Shown here piece after piece: positions 35,238-44,741 of a stretch of 46,646 bases of DNA. Every line of letters starts with the position of its first letter. Positions within the stretch are counted from its first letter, which is position 1. The DNA is from an uncultured Flavobacteriales bacterium (GTDB lineage: Bacteria > Bacteroidota > Bacteroidia > Flavobacteriales > Flavobacteriaceae): the NCBI GenBank assembly GCA_913063255.1, contig CAJXYJ010000006.1, forward strand, positions 1 to 46,646, in the 5' to 3' direction. The notes beneath the pieces are model-generated. The model searched no databases. It was not told the origin of the DNA and saw nothing but the letters and a program-made list of their open reading frames with translations. Made by a program: the position numbers and the translations under genes.

Positions 35238-36347
35238 TTATTTTTCAAGCATCTCAATAATTTTTAAAGCAACAGGTTTAGACGATACATAGTTTTGACC
35301 AGTAACTACATTTCCATCCACTTCTACATGAGCGGTGTTTCTAAGTGAATATTTAAAAACACCCCCTCTGTCTTCTATTGTTTGGGTAATTAAAAAAGGA
35401 AATTGTTTAAAGTGTTCTGCATCTTTTCTTTCATAAGCATCTGGATAACCATTCACTCTTTTCCCTTCCACCAAATACTTCCCATCCTTAGTTTTTAAAT
35501 GTACTATCCCTGCTGTGCCATGACATACCGAGGAGATAATCCCATTTTGATCTTCATAGATTGTCATTACTATATTTTGAATAGCTGTGTTTTCTGGTAC
35601 TCCAAACATTGCACTTCCTCCTCCTATATAATGAACTGCCTTATAATTTTCAGGATTTATATCGGCTGGCTTTTTGGTATTCTTTAAAGAATACATAAAA
35701 TCTGCATTATATAAATAAGCTTTACCTAGTTCATCTGAAGTATTGATATAGGCCAATGGTATACTTCCGCCTTCAGGACTTACAAAATCTACCGTATAAC
35801 CAGCTTTGATAAATGTATCGTAGGCATTTACAATTTCTGAATAACTGTTACCTGTTGCCAAATCTGTATCCCCATAAAAATGAGCATTGGATACAATAAA
35901 TAAAATACGATCCCCTTTTAAATTGCTGGTTTCACTATTAGCCGTTTTACTAATAATCTTCCATTGATCATTAATTTTTTTTAAAATAAATAGATCTACA
36001 TATTTTACATTATTTTTTGGCATCAAAATTTCAGCCTTTGCAGAAGCTACATTACCAAAATAATCCACAGATAAGATATTACCTATTCTTCCATTAAATT
36101 CTCCTTGCTTTCCATTTTTAAACCAACTTATATATTTCGATATGGGCACAACACGCATACCCTGATCTTTGCTATCGAGATACAAATTTGCATCGATATA
36201 AAAAGCCCTTTGAATTTGGTCGGGGTGATTATAAGAAGTCCCTTCTATATAATTCATTAAAGTGTTTTCAATGTGCTTTATCTCGGTTTGAGATAATACT
36301 AATTGATGTAAGCATAATACTACTAGTAGAATAAAATAACGTTTCAT
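35238..36347 (-). CDS. NTF2-like and DJ-1/PfpI fusion protein, exported
   Basis: 369 residues. A signal peptide (MKRYFILLVVLCLHQLVLSQ) predicts export. Residues of about 23-135 form an NTF2/SnoaL-like domain of the lumazine-binding type (ENTLMNYIEGTSYNHPDQIQ), and about 145-366 form a DJ-1/PfpI domain. The nucleophile Cys275 is in ISSVCHGTAG, and the end VTGQNYVSSKPVA is typical of the Hsp31-like branch. The likely partner glutamate is in SYSEIVNAYD (about residue 171). Family members act as glyoxalase III, chaperone or amidase; none can be chosen here. The gene lies between an AraC-type regulator gene and an ABC exporter gene on the same strand. Confidence 0.85.
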   Translation of the reverse strand: MKRYFILLVVLCLHQLVLSQTEIKHIENTLMNYIEGTSYNHPDQIQRAFYIDANLYLDSKDQGMRVVPISKYISWFKNGKQGEFNGRIGNILSVDYFGNVASAKAEILMPKNNVKYVDLFILKKINDQWKIISKTANSETSNLKGDRILFIVSNAHFYGDTDLATGNSYSEIVNAYDTFIKAGYTVDFVSPEGGSIPLAYINTSDELGKAYLYNADFMYSLKNTKKPADINPENYKAVHYIGGGSAMFGVPENTAIQNIVMTIYEDQNGIISSVCHGTAGIVHLKTKDGKYLVEGKRVNGYPDAYERKDAEHFKQFPFLITQTIEDRGGVFKYSLRNTAHVEVDGNVVTGQNYVSSKPVALKIIEMLEK

Positions 36348-36455
36348 AATGTTTGTTCTTTTTGAAATTAATATTCAACAAGAGTACAATCAGAAGCACT
36401 TACTTTTAGTAGGAATGTATAATCTAAAATTCCTAATGTATAAATCCGAAGTTTT

Positions 36456-37502
36456 TTAATTCAATTTACTTTTAGCGTATTTCCCTGGTGTGGTATTCGT
36501 TATGTTTTTAAAAGCCGTGTAAAAGGTACTGGTTGAGTTAAATCCACAGCTTTCAGCAATAACTTCCATTTTAAGGTGCTTATCTGTTATTAGCAGTTTT
36601 TTTGCTGCTTCAATTCTATATTCATTTATAAAATTAGGAAAGTTCTTATGCAAGTTATCATTTAATAATTGGGATACTAAATGAGATCTCACATGTATTT
36701 TTTTAGACAGTTGTGTCAAAGTTAAATTAGGATCTTTGTATAGATGTTCTTCCTTTAAAACAGTTTCAATATTGCTTAATAAGAGTTGTGCTTCTTCTTC
36801 GTTAATCTTATTACTAGCATATTTTTCTTTCTTTTCAGTGATCGTAAAGCTGGTCTTTCGCTTATAAAAGATTAATAATATAGTTAAGTATAAAACAAAT
36901 GAAAAGGACAAAGCGCCGATAATATAGGAAGTATAAGAGGATGTAAAGTAAGCTAGCCAAATTAAAAACACCCCACAAAAAACACTGAATATCCATATCT
37001 CATGGTAATCAAACTGTTGTTTTTTATTCCCTATTTTTTTGAAAAGAGGCGCACATAATAAGCCAGTTAAAATCAAAAATAATAACCATATATAATTAAT
37101 CACTTTATAAAAATACAATCCCCATAAATCTGGATACTTCGTATAGGGATAAAGCAAACCAAAAACAAGGGACAAAACTACAAAGGGTAACAATAAATAT
37201 AAGGCCTGATTTAAAACTCGTTTGGGATCTTGTAATTTTGATTTAACATAGAAGTACAAAAGAGGGCCAATAAATAAGCAAGCGGTTAATCCAATTTGCA
37301 GATATGTTTTAGACAAATCTGGATTAAAATAAAAAAATATAGATTTCCATATTCGAATACTTAAAACCACCAATAGACCACCTAAAAAATAATTGGACAG
37401 CTGTTTGGGCTTCGCAAAAAACAAAAAATAAACACTTAAGATAGTACTGTTAAATGCACCTAAAGCACTAAAGAAAAATATTAATTGAGTTTCTAAATTC
37501 AC
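36456..37502 (-). CDS. Membrane-anchored AraC-family regulator
   Basis: 348 residues. Seven hydrophobic segments occupy about residues 5-225, followed by a cytoplasmic AraC-type DNA-binding domain at about 245-345. Both helix-turn-helices are visible: LTQLSKKIHVRSHLVSQLLN and MEVIAESCGFNSTSTFYTAF, then the closing FKNITNTTPGKYAKSKLN. Such fusions are common in Bacteroidota and regulate nearby genes in response to unknown membrane signals. It follows the DUF6090-like gene by 45 bases on the same strand, and the DJ-1 fusion lies about 110 bases downstream. The most likely targets are these neighbours. Confidence 0.88.
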   Translation of the reverse strand: MNLETQLIFFFSALGAFNSTILSVYFLFFAKPKQLSNYFLGGLLVVLSIRIWKSIFFYFNPDLSKTYLQIGLTACLFIGPLLYFYVKSKLQDPKRVLNQALYLLLPFVVLSLVFGLLYPYTKYPDLWGLYFYKVINYIWLLFLILTGLLCAPLFKKIGNKKQQFDYHEIWIFSVFCGVFLIWLAYFTSSYTSYIIGALSFSFVLYLTILLIFYKRKTSFTITEKKEKYASNKINEEEAQLLLSNIETVLKEEHLYKDPNLTLTQLSKKIHVRSHLVSQLLNDNLHKNFPNFINEYRIEAAKKLLITDKHLKMEVIAESCGFNSTSTFYTAFKNITNTTPGKYAKSKLN

Positions 37503-37547
37503 TTTGTAATTCTGTAAATAACAATTAGTCTTTGTTAAGCAACGAAG

Positions 37548-38222
37548 TTAATGATTATCAAACCTATTCAACTTTTCATTTAAACTATTTTGCATTTTCA
37601 TATTTTCATGATATCCATTATTTAATTGATTTAACAACATCTCATAGCCGAAAACTATATTTTCGAAAGCGGGTTCTTTAACAAAATCTGAGTGAATAGA
37701 GCTAAAATCACTAAACCGTACATTTTCAAAGAAAAAAGGAGTAATGTATTGATTTATATAATCTGATAGTAATTTTTCAAGATTGGCCGTGGTTTCATAA
37801 AAATTATAGGTGTTAATAATACTTTCTCTTAGTTCCATGTCTTTTATTAAATCGAAATCCCCCGATGCTTTAATATTCTCCATAGTGGTTGTCGATGATG
37901 CAAAAGCTGACATTGCCATCATTCGGGAAGTAAGAGCTACGATTCTTTTATCGGGATATCTTTTTGATAGCAAAATGTTTTTTAAAGTATCGATATCCTT
38001 ATGGGTTTCCTCCGAAAAAGCAATTGCCGCACTTAAATTCTCTAGATTGGCTTTGCTTTCTGTGCTAAAGTTTTGAATGTACCCATTAACTTTACTATTT
38101 GTTTCAATAGATAAGTTCCAAGTATTCAGATTAAAAGCAATGGTAATACCTATAACCACAATTAGAAGGTCCAAAAATTTTGACTTCCAATCCACTTTTA
38201 TTTTTTGCCTTTGCTTTTTCAT
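37548..38222 (-). CDS. DUF6090-like membrane protein
   Basis: 224 residues. A basic N-terminus (MKKQRQKIKVDWKSK) leads into one hydrophobic helix at about 17-33 ending LNTWN, the hallmark of DUF6090-type proteins, whose family members have I-x-x-N-x-W-N there. The rest is helical and probably extracytoplasmic. Function is unknown. It lies 45 bases upstream of the AraC-type membrane regulator on the same strand and may be co-transcribed with it. The ATG at 38222 fits directly before the basic segment. Confidence 0.7.
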   Translation of the reverse strand: MKKQRQKIKVDWKSKFLDLLIVVIGITIAFNLNTWNLSIETNSKVNGYIQNFSTESKANLENLSAAIAFSEETHKDIDTLKNILLSKRYPDKRIVALTSRMMAMSAFASSTTTMENIKASGDFDLIKDMELRESIINTYNFYETTANLEKLLSDYINQYITPFFFENVRFSDFSSIHSDFVKEPAFENIVFGYEMLLNQLNNGYHENMKMQNSLNEKLNRFDNH

Positions 38223-38270
38223 TTAAACCTATTATCCAATATAATTCAAAGCAATATATAAAATTTTAAT

Positions 38271-38759
38271 TTATGCCATTAATTGATCCAAACGAAGAAT
38301 TAAATTAGCTTTAAGTGTTTTTAATTCATCCATTAGTTTTCGATGTAATAATATGCAATCCCCCAATTCTTCATTAATCTTAGTTTGCTTTTCTTTTACT
38401 TTATCAACTATAAAACTAACCACAATTTCTTTTTCCAAATCACCCTTTTTATGATCGAGAGCATATATCTGATTTATTAGATCACTTATCTCTTTTTTAA
38501 ATTTAATTATTTCTTGATCATCAGTTTTAAATTCATCAATTAAGTGGATGAAATTACTATTAGAACTAGAATGAGCGCAGCCAAGCCTTTTAGACCGTTC
38601 CGTTATTTCACAAAGGGGCACTCGTTCATAATAGGATTCATTAGAGGAACTCTTTATTATTGGCTGTCCAGTTTTATCTAACTTGACTTTTTCATGGTAC
38701 ATATCGCATTTAACTATATGAAACTGTTCAATTTTATTTTTGATTTGTAGAAATGTCAT
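38271..38759 (-). CDS. Hypothetical coiled-coil protein
   Basis: 162 residues that I do not recognise. No signal peptide or membrane segment is present. Cysteines occur at CDMYHEK, PLCEITE, LGCAHSS and DCILLHRK, not in a clear metal-binding pattern. Residues of about 78-162 are rich in charged and leucine residues in heptad-like spacing (FKKEISDLINQIYALDHKKG), suggesting a coiled coil. Codon use looks like that of the neighbours. It lies 61 bases downstream of the cyclase-TPR gene on the same strand, so it may share its transcript. It could be a partner of that protein, but nothing shows this directly. Confidence 0.6.
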   Translation of the reverse strand: MTFLQIKNKIEQFHIVKCDMYHEKVKLDKTGQPIIKSSSNESYYERVPLCEITERSKRLGCAHSSSNSNFIHLIDEFKTDDQEIIKFKKEISDLINQIYALDHKKGDLEKEIVVSFIVDKVKEKQTKINEELGDCILLHRKLMDELKTLKANLILRLDQLMA

Positions 38760-38819
38760 TTCAATAATTATTTATTTACTTCATTACCATTCTCATTGTA
38801 CATAATTTTCTTTAATCTT

Positions 38820-40637
38820 TTAATCAAGTTTTTTAATCAAATCCTTGAAGCGGGGCTCTTCCCGTATCGAATCATAATCTGGATCCCGTTCAATCCATTC
38901 TTTGTTACCAGATCCTTTTTCGATAGCAAGTTCCATCAAATCAAGTGCTTTAACTTTATTGCCAACTTTTGCGAAAAGACATACTCCATTAAATAAAATT
39001 CCAGAATCTTCAGGGTATAATTCTAGCGCTTTGTTAATCCAAATTAATGCTTCCTCACTTTCTCCGTTTTCAAAAAGCGAACTAGCTCCTAAAGAAAGGG
39101 CTCTTTTATCTGTTGGGTTCAACACTAATTGTTTTCGGGTTCTATGGAGACCTTCTTTTAATATATCATGTTTTCGATCGTCTCCAAGCAAAGCTAATGA
39201 CTGAGCTAGTAGTAGAAGGCTTTGAAAATCTTCTAAACGTACTTCAGATGCTTTGAGAAACATTTCAGCAGATTTTTCAATTTTACCTGTAGCAAAGCAA
39301 AGCCTTCCATATCGATAATATGCATCAAATGATTTAGGGTTTAGTCTTATAGCTTCAATGAATTCTTTTTCAGCTTCATCGTATCTTTTGTGTAGGGAGA
39401 GAACAAAACCAAATGCTGTATGACTATCCGCTATATTTGGAGATAAAGAAAGAGCTTTTGCACTATGAATTTCAGCAGCTAATAAATCAGCATTATCTCT
39501 TCCATGCCATTCATAAATTTGAGAATATACATCTGAAAGGCCAGCATAGGCTGGAGCATAATCGGGATCAATTTCAATCGCTTGCTCAAATTTTAGTTTT
39601 GATGACTCCAACTCTAATTCGTGAAAATCGTGACGCCCTTTAAGAAAAAAGTCATAGGCTTCAATAGCTGTTTCCTGAGGGCGGATCACCTCTTTTTCAT
39701 CGCTTGTTAAAAACCCTTTTAATTCAGTAGCAACATTTGTTGCAATATCTTCCTGGATGGAAAATATATCTTCAAGCTCACGATCATAACGATTCGTCCA
39801 TAAATGAGAACTATCAGAAACTTGCACCAGTTTTGTTGTAATTCGCAATCGGTTGCCCGATTTACGCACACTGCCCTCCAAAAGGGTCGTAACATCTAAA
39901 GCTTTTCCAATATCACGTACATCAATGTTTTTTCCTTTGAATGAAAACGCTGAAGTCCGGGCAATAACTCGTAGATTATTTAGCTGCGCTAGGGTATCAA
40001 TTATCTCCTCAGATATTCCATCACAGAAATAATCTTGGTCAGGGTCGTTGCTCATATTTACAAAAGGAAGAACTGCTATACTTTTTCCTAGTGATTCAGG
40101 AGACGGTTCCTTAATTGATATTTTTGAAGAATCTACTTTTAGCGTAGTAAATACTTCATAAATATGCATCGGCGCTTCCACATTCTTTAAGGTTTCACGC
40201 TTTACAAATCTTGTTTCAATACCAAGTTTGTTAGAAATGTTATTATGAATAGCATCCGAAACATAAATACTTCCCGGACTTGCAGTAGCCTGAATCCTTG
40301 ATGCGATATTTACACCATCTCCAAATACATCATCATTTTCAAATACTACTTCACCCAAATGCAAGCCGATTCTCAATTGAAAACCTTGAGTTTCTTGACT
40401 TCCTTCCAGAATTTTGATTGCAGCATTAACGGCATCTGATACTGTATTAAAACTTGCCAATACGCCATCACCTAATTCCTTTATCCATCGGCCACTAAAC
40501 TGCTTAATAATAGGTTTATGTAAGTCTCTGTTCTTATTAAGTACCTCGAAAGCTTTTTCTTCATCTTTTCCCATTAAAGCAGTATATCCTACAATATCTG
40601 TAAACATTATTGCTGCAAGTTGACGAGATTGTGACAT
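38820..40637 (-). CDS. Class III adenylate cyclase with TolB-like and TPR regions
   Basis: 605 residues. Residues of about 5-170 are a class III nucleotidyl cyclase: FTDIVGYTALMGKDEEKAF (metal aspartate), RWIKELGDGVLASF (adenine-site lysine and second aspartate) and VFGDGVNIASRIQ (aspartate, asparagine and arginine of the active site). The specificity residues favour ATP over GTP. A TolB-like segment, SIAVLPFVNMSNDPDQDYFC near 190, and at least five TPR repeats (about 350-580) follow. This layout is known from many proteobacteria and occurs more sparsely elsewhere. The protein has no membrane segment. All catalytic residues are visible, so it should be active. The partner bound by the TPRs is unknown. 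Confidence 0.9.
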   Translation of the reverse strand: MSQSRQLAAIMFTDIVGYTALMGKDEEKAFEVLNKNRDLHKPIIKQFSGRWIKELGDGVLASFNTVSDAVNAAIKILEGSQETQGFQLRIGLHLGEVVFENDDVFGDGVNIASRIQATASPGSIYVSDAIHNNISNKLGIETRFVKRETLKNVEAPMHIYEVFTTLKVDSSKISIKEPSPESLGKSIAVLPFVNMSNDPDQDYFCDGISEEIIDTLAQLNNLRVIARTSAFSFKGKNIDVRDIGKALDVTTLLEGSVRKSGNRLRITTKLVQVSDSSHLWTNRYDRELEDIFSIQEDIATNVATELKGFLTSDEKEVIRPQETAIEAYDFFLKGRHDFHELELESSKLKFEQAIEIDPDYAPAYAGLSDVYSQIYEWHGRDNADLLAAEIHSAKALSLSPNIADSHTAFGFVLSLHKRYDEAEKEFIEAIRLNPKSFDAYYRYGRLCFATGKIEKSAEMFLKASEVRLEDFQSLLLLAQSLALLGDDRKHDILKEGLHRTRKQLVLNPTDKRALSLGASSLFENGESEEALIWINKALELYPEDSGILFNGVCLFAKVGNKVKALDLMELAIEKGSGNKEWIERDPDYDSIREEPRFKDLIKKLD

Positions 40638-40809
40638 TAGTTTGAGATATACTATTTGTTAAATATAAGTATTAATTGATTAATTATACTTAAAATTGAA
40701 TGCCTTACAACGGTTTTGGTTATTATTACATCGTAGGCAATATTATAAGATTTTTCTGTTAGCCACGAAATTAAATATTGTTGTCTTTAGTAGTCCCTAT
40801 ATAAATTCA

Positions 40810-41337
40810 TTACAAATCCCTTAGTCGTTTACCAAACTCTGTTACTTTGTCCCAATTGGTATATTCAATTTTTGTATTGGAATCAGTTGGTCCCTTTGTC
40901 ATCCACATAATAAATTGAATCATGATTCTATCGAAAAAAGGGTATTTTTTATAGTCTAGTTTTCCTGCAAATACTCCAACAATTGTAGGTGTCCAGTCTA
41001 TGGTTTTAAAAAACTTTAGCACATATGGGTTTGTGTTTGGTGTACTTTTTTCGGGTTTTCTTGCAACTAGATTTACAGAAAAAAAAGCTGTTTTTATGGA
41101 ATCCAATTGTTTTTTATTGGTATTTATAAAGTCAATTATTTCTTTATTATGAACTCCGTACCTAATACTTGAGCCTATAATAAGTCTATCATAATTGGTG
41201 ACATCCCCGTTAAAATCTTTAATAGAGAATAATTCGATATTTTGGTTATTTTGCTGGAATTCGTCTCTAAGTTTATTACAAATTTTTAGAGTTTGTCCAT
41301 CTACAGAAGAATAAATTATTCCGGTTTTAACATTCAT
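40810..41337 (-). CDS. Flavodoxin-domain protein, HemG-like protoporphyrinogen oxidase
   Basis: 175 residues, the size of HemG. The FMN phosphate loop is GIIYSSVDGQTLKICNKL near residues 6-23, matching the T/S-x-x-G-x-T pattern; the later RLIIGSSIRYGVHNKEIIDF near 51-70 and FFSVNLVARKPEKSTPN near 89-105 are also found in menaquinone-dependent protoporphyrinogen IX dehydrogenases. That enzyme makes protoporphyrin IX for haem. The gene stands apart from other haem genes, so it could be another flavodoxin-like oxidoreductase. It is separated by about 170 bases from the cyclase gene downstream. Confidence 0.75.
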   Translation of the reverse strand: MNVKTGIIYSSVDGQTLKICNKLRDEFQQNNQNIELFSIKDFNGDVTNYDRLIIGSSIRYGVHNKEIIDFINTNKKQLDSIKTAFFSVNLVARKPEKSTPNTNPYVLKFFKTIDWTPTIVGVFAGKLDYKKYPFFDRIMIQFIMWMTKGPTDSNTKIEYTNWDKVTEFGKRLRDL

Positions 41338-41505
41338 TTCTTTATCTAATATTATTTAATAAAGTTAAGGATTTTGTTTTATTAAACATAAGAGTTTTAC
41401 CTATAATTTACTTGTGAACAAGCACTTTTCTACCTTCTGGTTGATGACAAGATTACACCATTACCTAAGGAACTTAATCGCTATGAATTTTAGGGCTTGT
41501 AAATA

Positions 41506-41976
41506 TCAGAGTTTTATCCCATCATGGTTGTATAAGTCAATCATACTAAATGCTTCTGGAGTAGATCCATTTTTATTGAGCAAATCTAGTTTTTCCTTAG
41601 CTTGTATCACAGACGGATTTTCTCCAACGGGTATCCACCAAAGTACTACCTGATGTCCATCCATTTTATTAGCCCATTTATTTCTACTCTTCAAGAAATA
41701 ACTGTGTACCGTCTTATAGCTGTATGCTTTTAAGTTTTCAAAGGTTAACCATACGGATAAGTTAACAAATATCAGCTTATCCTTATACGGCGTCTCTATA
41801 TCGGTTGCGCTTGCTCCTTCTTCATCTTTTAATCTCCAAATAAACCCAGGACTTTCTTCAGCTAATTGATTTACAGGAGCTAAAAAATCTTTAAACTCTT
41901 TAACCACAGGTGAATCTAAGTGATCTTTTAGTTTAATGATATTAAATTGGGCAAGGTGATATATAGTATTATTCAT
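41506..41976 (-). CDS. DUF3291 domain protein
   Basis: 156 residues. IYHLAQFNIIKLKDHLDSPV at the start, AEESPGFIWRLKDEEGASAT and WWIPVGENPSVIQAKEKL further on are characteristic of DUF3291, a dimeric ferredoxin-like barrel fold related to antibiotic-biosynthesis monooxygenases. No cofactor or catalytic residue is known for certain. It starts three bases after the stop of the membrane cyclase gene and is almost surely co-transcribed with it. No signal peptide is present. A link with cyclic-nucleotide signalling is suggested only by position. Confidence 0.8.
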   Translation of the reverse strand: MNNTIYHLAQFNIIKLKDHLDSPVVKEFKDFLAPVNQLAEESPGFIWRLKDEEGASATDIETPYKDKLIFVNLSVWLTFENLKAYSYKTVHSYFLKSRNKWANKMDGHQVVLWWIPVGENPSVIQAKEKLDLLNKNGSTPEAFSMIDLYNHDGIKL

Positions 41977-41979
41977 AGT

Positions 41980-43020
41980 TTAATTTTTGGTTTGGTCTAC
42001 TGTATAAATAAGTATTTGGTTTTCTTTTCCTTTGAGCTCTATTTTACCAAGTTCCTTAAAAACAAAATCAGTATCGTTTAAGTCGTTTTTTAAACTTTCA
42101 GAAATCAAAAGTTCTTGCTTTAACTCATTGCATTTACCTTGAATCCTAGCAGCTGTATTGATAGTATCTCCATGGTAAGCAATTTCTTTTTTGTATTTAC
42201 CTACCTCAGCTACCGTGACGATACCTGAATTCATACCTGCTTTAAAATGAGGGATACAATTGTAATTCATTAGGTAATGTTCTTTACGCTTCTCTAATCG
42301 CTGTTTAAAATTGAAATATGCATTAAGGCAGTTTTGATTTTTCAGTCCATCTTTAAGCTTCCATGTTAATATCACTTCATCTCCTACGTATTGGTAAATT
42401 TCTGCTTCGTTTTCGACAACAACACCTAAATCGTTGAAGCAGTCTTGAATCATCTTACTGTATTCAATATGCCCCAAATTTTCGGCATGGGCTGTTGAAG
42501 ACTGCAGATCGAGAAACATAAAAATCCGTTCTTCTTCACGGGGTGTATAAAATCTGCCACGGAAAAGTTTCCAGAAATTATTGCTCCCAAGAAACAAGTT
42601 TACTTGCCTTAGACCGAACATGAAAATATCCACAGATACAATGTATAAATAGATGGCAAAACTACCTGATTCAAAGGCAAAATCGATAAATGTTATATTC
42701 TCTCCATAAAAAACATATGCCAATGAAATAATTGATATTAGGAATACCATGACATATACCACTCTTAAGATTAACAATTTTTGAAAGGAAATTCGATTAT
42801 AACTGTTTTCCTCTGTTAAAATTTGAGCAAAGCCTGAGATACTTCCTAAAATTGGTCCTGTAATAAATGCCGTAAATATAGATTCCCAAACTTCAAATTG
42901 AACAGAACCTAATTCTTTAGTTCCCTCCCCTCGAACAATGCCCAAAAAAATAAATGCCAAGGTCCATCCAATACTATATTGCTGAATGATTTGCCACCTG
43001 CGTTTATTTTTGAAATTCAT
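41980..43020 (-). CDS. Membrane-bound class III adenylate/guanylate cyclase
   Basis: 346 residues. Four hydrophobic helices lie in about 15-150, then a class III cyclase domain at about 165-340: IFMFLDLQSSTAHAENL (metal aspartate), YQYVGDEVILTW (second aspartate) and AYHGDTINTAARIQGKC (transition-state asparagine and arginine). The usual adenine-site lysine before the second aspartate reads as glutamine-tyrosine here, so substrate specificity is open. This type is common in Bacteroidota. The downstream DUF3291 gene begins three bases later. A second, soluble cyclase is encoded 1.3 kb downstream. Confidence 0.88.
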   Translation of the reverse strand: MNFKNKRRWQIIQQYSIGWTLAFIFLGIVRGEGTKELGSVQFEVWESIFTAFITGPILGSISGFAQILTEENSYNRISFQKLLILRVVYVMVFLISIISLAYVFYGENITFIDFAFESGSFAIYLYIVSVDIFMFGLRQVNLFLGSNNFWKLFRGRFYTPREEERIFMFLDLQSSTAHAENLGHIEYSKMIQDCFNDLGVVVENEAEIYQYVGDEVILTWKLKDGLKNQNCLNAYFNFKQRLEKRKEHYLMNYNCIPHFKAGMNSGIVTVAEVGKYKKEIAYHGDTINTAARIQGKCNELKQELLISESLKNDLNDTDFVFKELGKIELKGKENQILIYTVDQTKN

Positions 43021-43127
43021 TAAATGGGATTCTTAATGCAATGTATATCTTATTTATTGAAGAAGGTTTTACATATATAAAAATATCATAATAATTGTAG
43101 ATAAGGATCTTGCATATGATTTCGAGT

Positions 43128-44069
43128 TTATTTAAAAATCACATCCGAACTTACCCAATAAACCTCCCCTTTTGTAACACCAGCCCAGCCCTTTTTTTCA
43201 GTACCATAATATCTTCTTGAAAAGAAAAAATATTTTCCATCCGGTGACATATATGGGCAATAATACACCCAATCCTCTTCGTATGGGAGCTCAATTTTAA
43301 CAGGTGTTTGCCATGTATCCTCTTTTTTGAAAGCAACCTGAAACCCCTTTCCAGTACTCGAAATTAAATAATCTTCGTTGGGGCTAACATAGGTGCTACC
43401 ACCACTTTTAATTGAGTTAAGACCAATGCTTTGTGGTGTGTCAAATTTTCCATCTCCTAAATATGGAGACCTTAGAATATCTTTTCCTCCCGCATCTTTT
43501 GGTCGGATAGACAGAAAAAACAAACTTCCATCTGCAACCACAATAGGATACGATTCTATATGTTCTGTAGAAACTGGGGATTCAACCTTGGAGGCAATTT
43601 GCCATTTTCCTTTTATTTTTTTACTCGCGTAAATATCGGGAGGGATTCTATATAACTCATCCAGACTAACATCATTAGAATAATTTTTAGGATCAACACC
43701 AAGGAAATACATAGTATTGCCATCTTGTGTAATGGTTGGATCGCAAGCCACAGAAATCGAAATATTCTCTGGATACATTTGAATGGGTTGAATTGGTGAC
43801 CAGATTCCATCCATTAATTCTGAATGATGTATGACAAAACTACCGCCTACAATTCTTGAAAAAAACATTTCTGTATAAGATGCATTAAAAACTACATTTA
43901 GCTCTATGTTTTTGGTATTTACCAGTGATATAGCAAATAATTCAGGAGTATTATTGGGAGCTTCTTGATTAAAATAGGAAGTGGTATTGGTTTTATTGGC
44001 TTCCTGTGCATTCGCTATAAAGCACATAAAAAAAATTACAGTCAATGATTTTAAGAATTTCGTATTCAT
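43128..44069 (-). CDS. Exported TolB-like PD40 repeat protein
   Basis: 313 residues with a signal peptide (MNTKFLKSLTVIFFMCFIANAQ). PD40/WD40-like segments with the D-G-K-x-Y/F-F pattern recur: TQDGNTMYFLGVD, VADGSLFFLSIRP, SPNEDYLISSTGKG and SPDGKYFFFSRRY. They predict a beta-propeller in the periplasm, as in the TolB-like proteins of Bacteroidota. The sequence gives no clue to an enzyme. It lies alone between the membrane cyclase gene and a small membrane protein gene on the same strand. Confidence 0.8.
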   Translation of the reverse strand: MNTKFLKSLTVIFFMCFIANAQEANKTNTTSYFNQEAPNNTPELFAISLVNTKNIELNVVFNASYTEMFFSRIVGGSFVIHHSELMDGIWSPIQPIQMYPENISISVACDPTITQDGNTMYFLGVDPKNYSNDVSLDELYRIPPDIYASKKIKGKWQIASKVESPVSTEHIESYPIVVADGSLFFLSIRPKDAGGKDILRSPYLGDGKFDTPQSIGLNSIKSGGSTYVSPNEDYLISSTGKGFQVAFKKEDTWQTPVKIELPYEEDWVYYCPYMSPDGKYFFFSRRYYGTEKKGWAGVTKGEVYWVSSDVIFK

Positions 44070-44145
44070 CGTAATTTAAATTTTATGTAATGTCGTTTCT
44101 GTTTTTTTTGTGACACTAGGGTTTGATTAAGATTAGTTGCAAGGG

Positions 44146-44715
44146 TTAGGCAGCTGCTTTATTTCTTTTTAGGAATTTAATTCCAAGTATTATTAAGATG
44201 ACTATCAAGGCAATAAAAAATATACTTGTTGAAGTACTTTTTAAAACTGAAAAAATACTGGTTGTTTTAACCATAGTCTCTGTTATGTCTGGATAATTAT
44301 TCAGCATTTTTATAATTCCGAAATTTTCTAAATAATCAGCAAGTCCAGCAATTATTGGCAATAAACATAAATAGATAAATGAGCTGTTAAGTTTCCCTAG
44401 TTTTTTCAGGAAATAAGCAAAAATCAAAGAGTAACTCAATCCAAAAAGCAATGGATAAAACATATCCACAGGTATTTGACTTTTTAAATAAATTTCACGT
44501 CCACTTTCTCCAAGAGTATTAAATAATTCGTTTACATAATTCCAATCATAGCCTGTTGGCATCATATCCAACAATTTCATTCCGTTGGAGAACTCCATGG
44601 TTTTCGGTATCGTAACCATTAGCATATAGCTGTAAACGATATTCGTTACTATAAAAAGTCCCAGAATAATCTTTCTAGAATTTTTACTTTCCATAAAATT
44701 GGTCAATCTTTTCAT
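44146..44715 (-). CDS. Hypothetical four-helix membrane protein
   Basis: 189 residues that I do not recognise. Four hydrophobic segments are visible: around 15-36, 84-104 (YPLLFGLSYSLIFAYFL), 112-134 and 157-179. The end LKRNKAAA is basic, so the C-terminus is likely cytoplasmic. An in-frame ATG 21 bases later (MESKNSRKI) is an alternative start. The stop codon lies inside GCCTAAC, as it does in the NTF2-like gene nearby. The gene lies 26 bases downstream of the 74-residue membrane protein gene on the same strand. Confidence 0.65.
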   Translation of the reverse strand: MKRLTNFMESKNSRKIILGLFIVTNIVYSYMLMVTIPKTMEFSNGMKLLDMMPTGYDWNYVNELFNTLGESGREIYLKSQIPVDMFYPLLFGLSYSLIFAYFLKKLGKLNSSFIYLCLLPIIAGLADYLENFGIIKMLNNYPDITETMVKTTSIFSVLKSTSTSIFFIALIVILIILGIKFLKRNKAAA

Positions 44716-44741
44716 TTTTATTATTCAAGCCTATTCAACTT

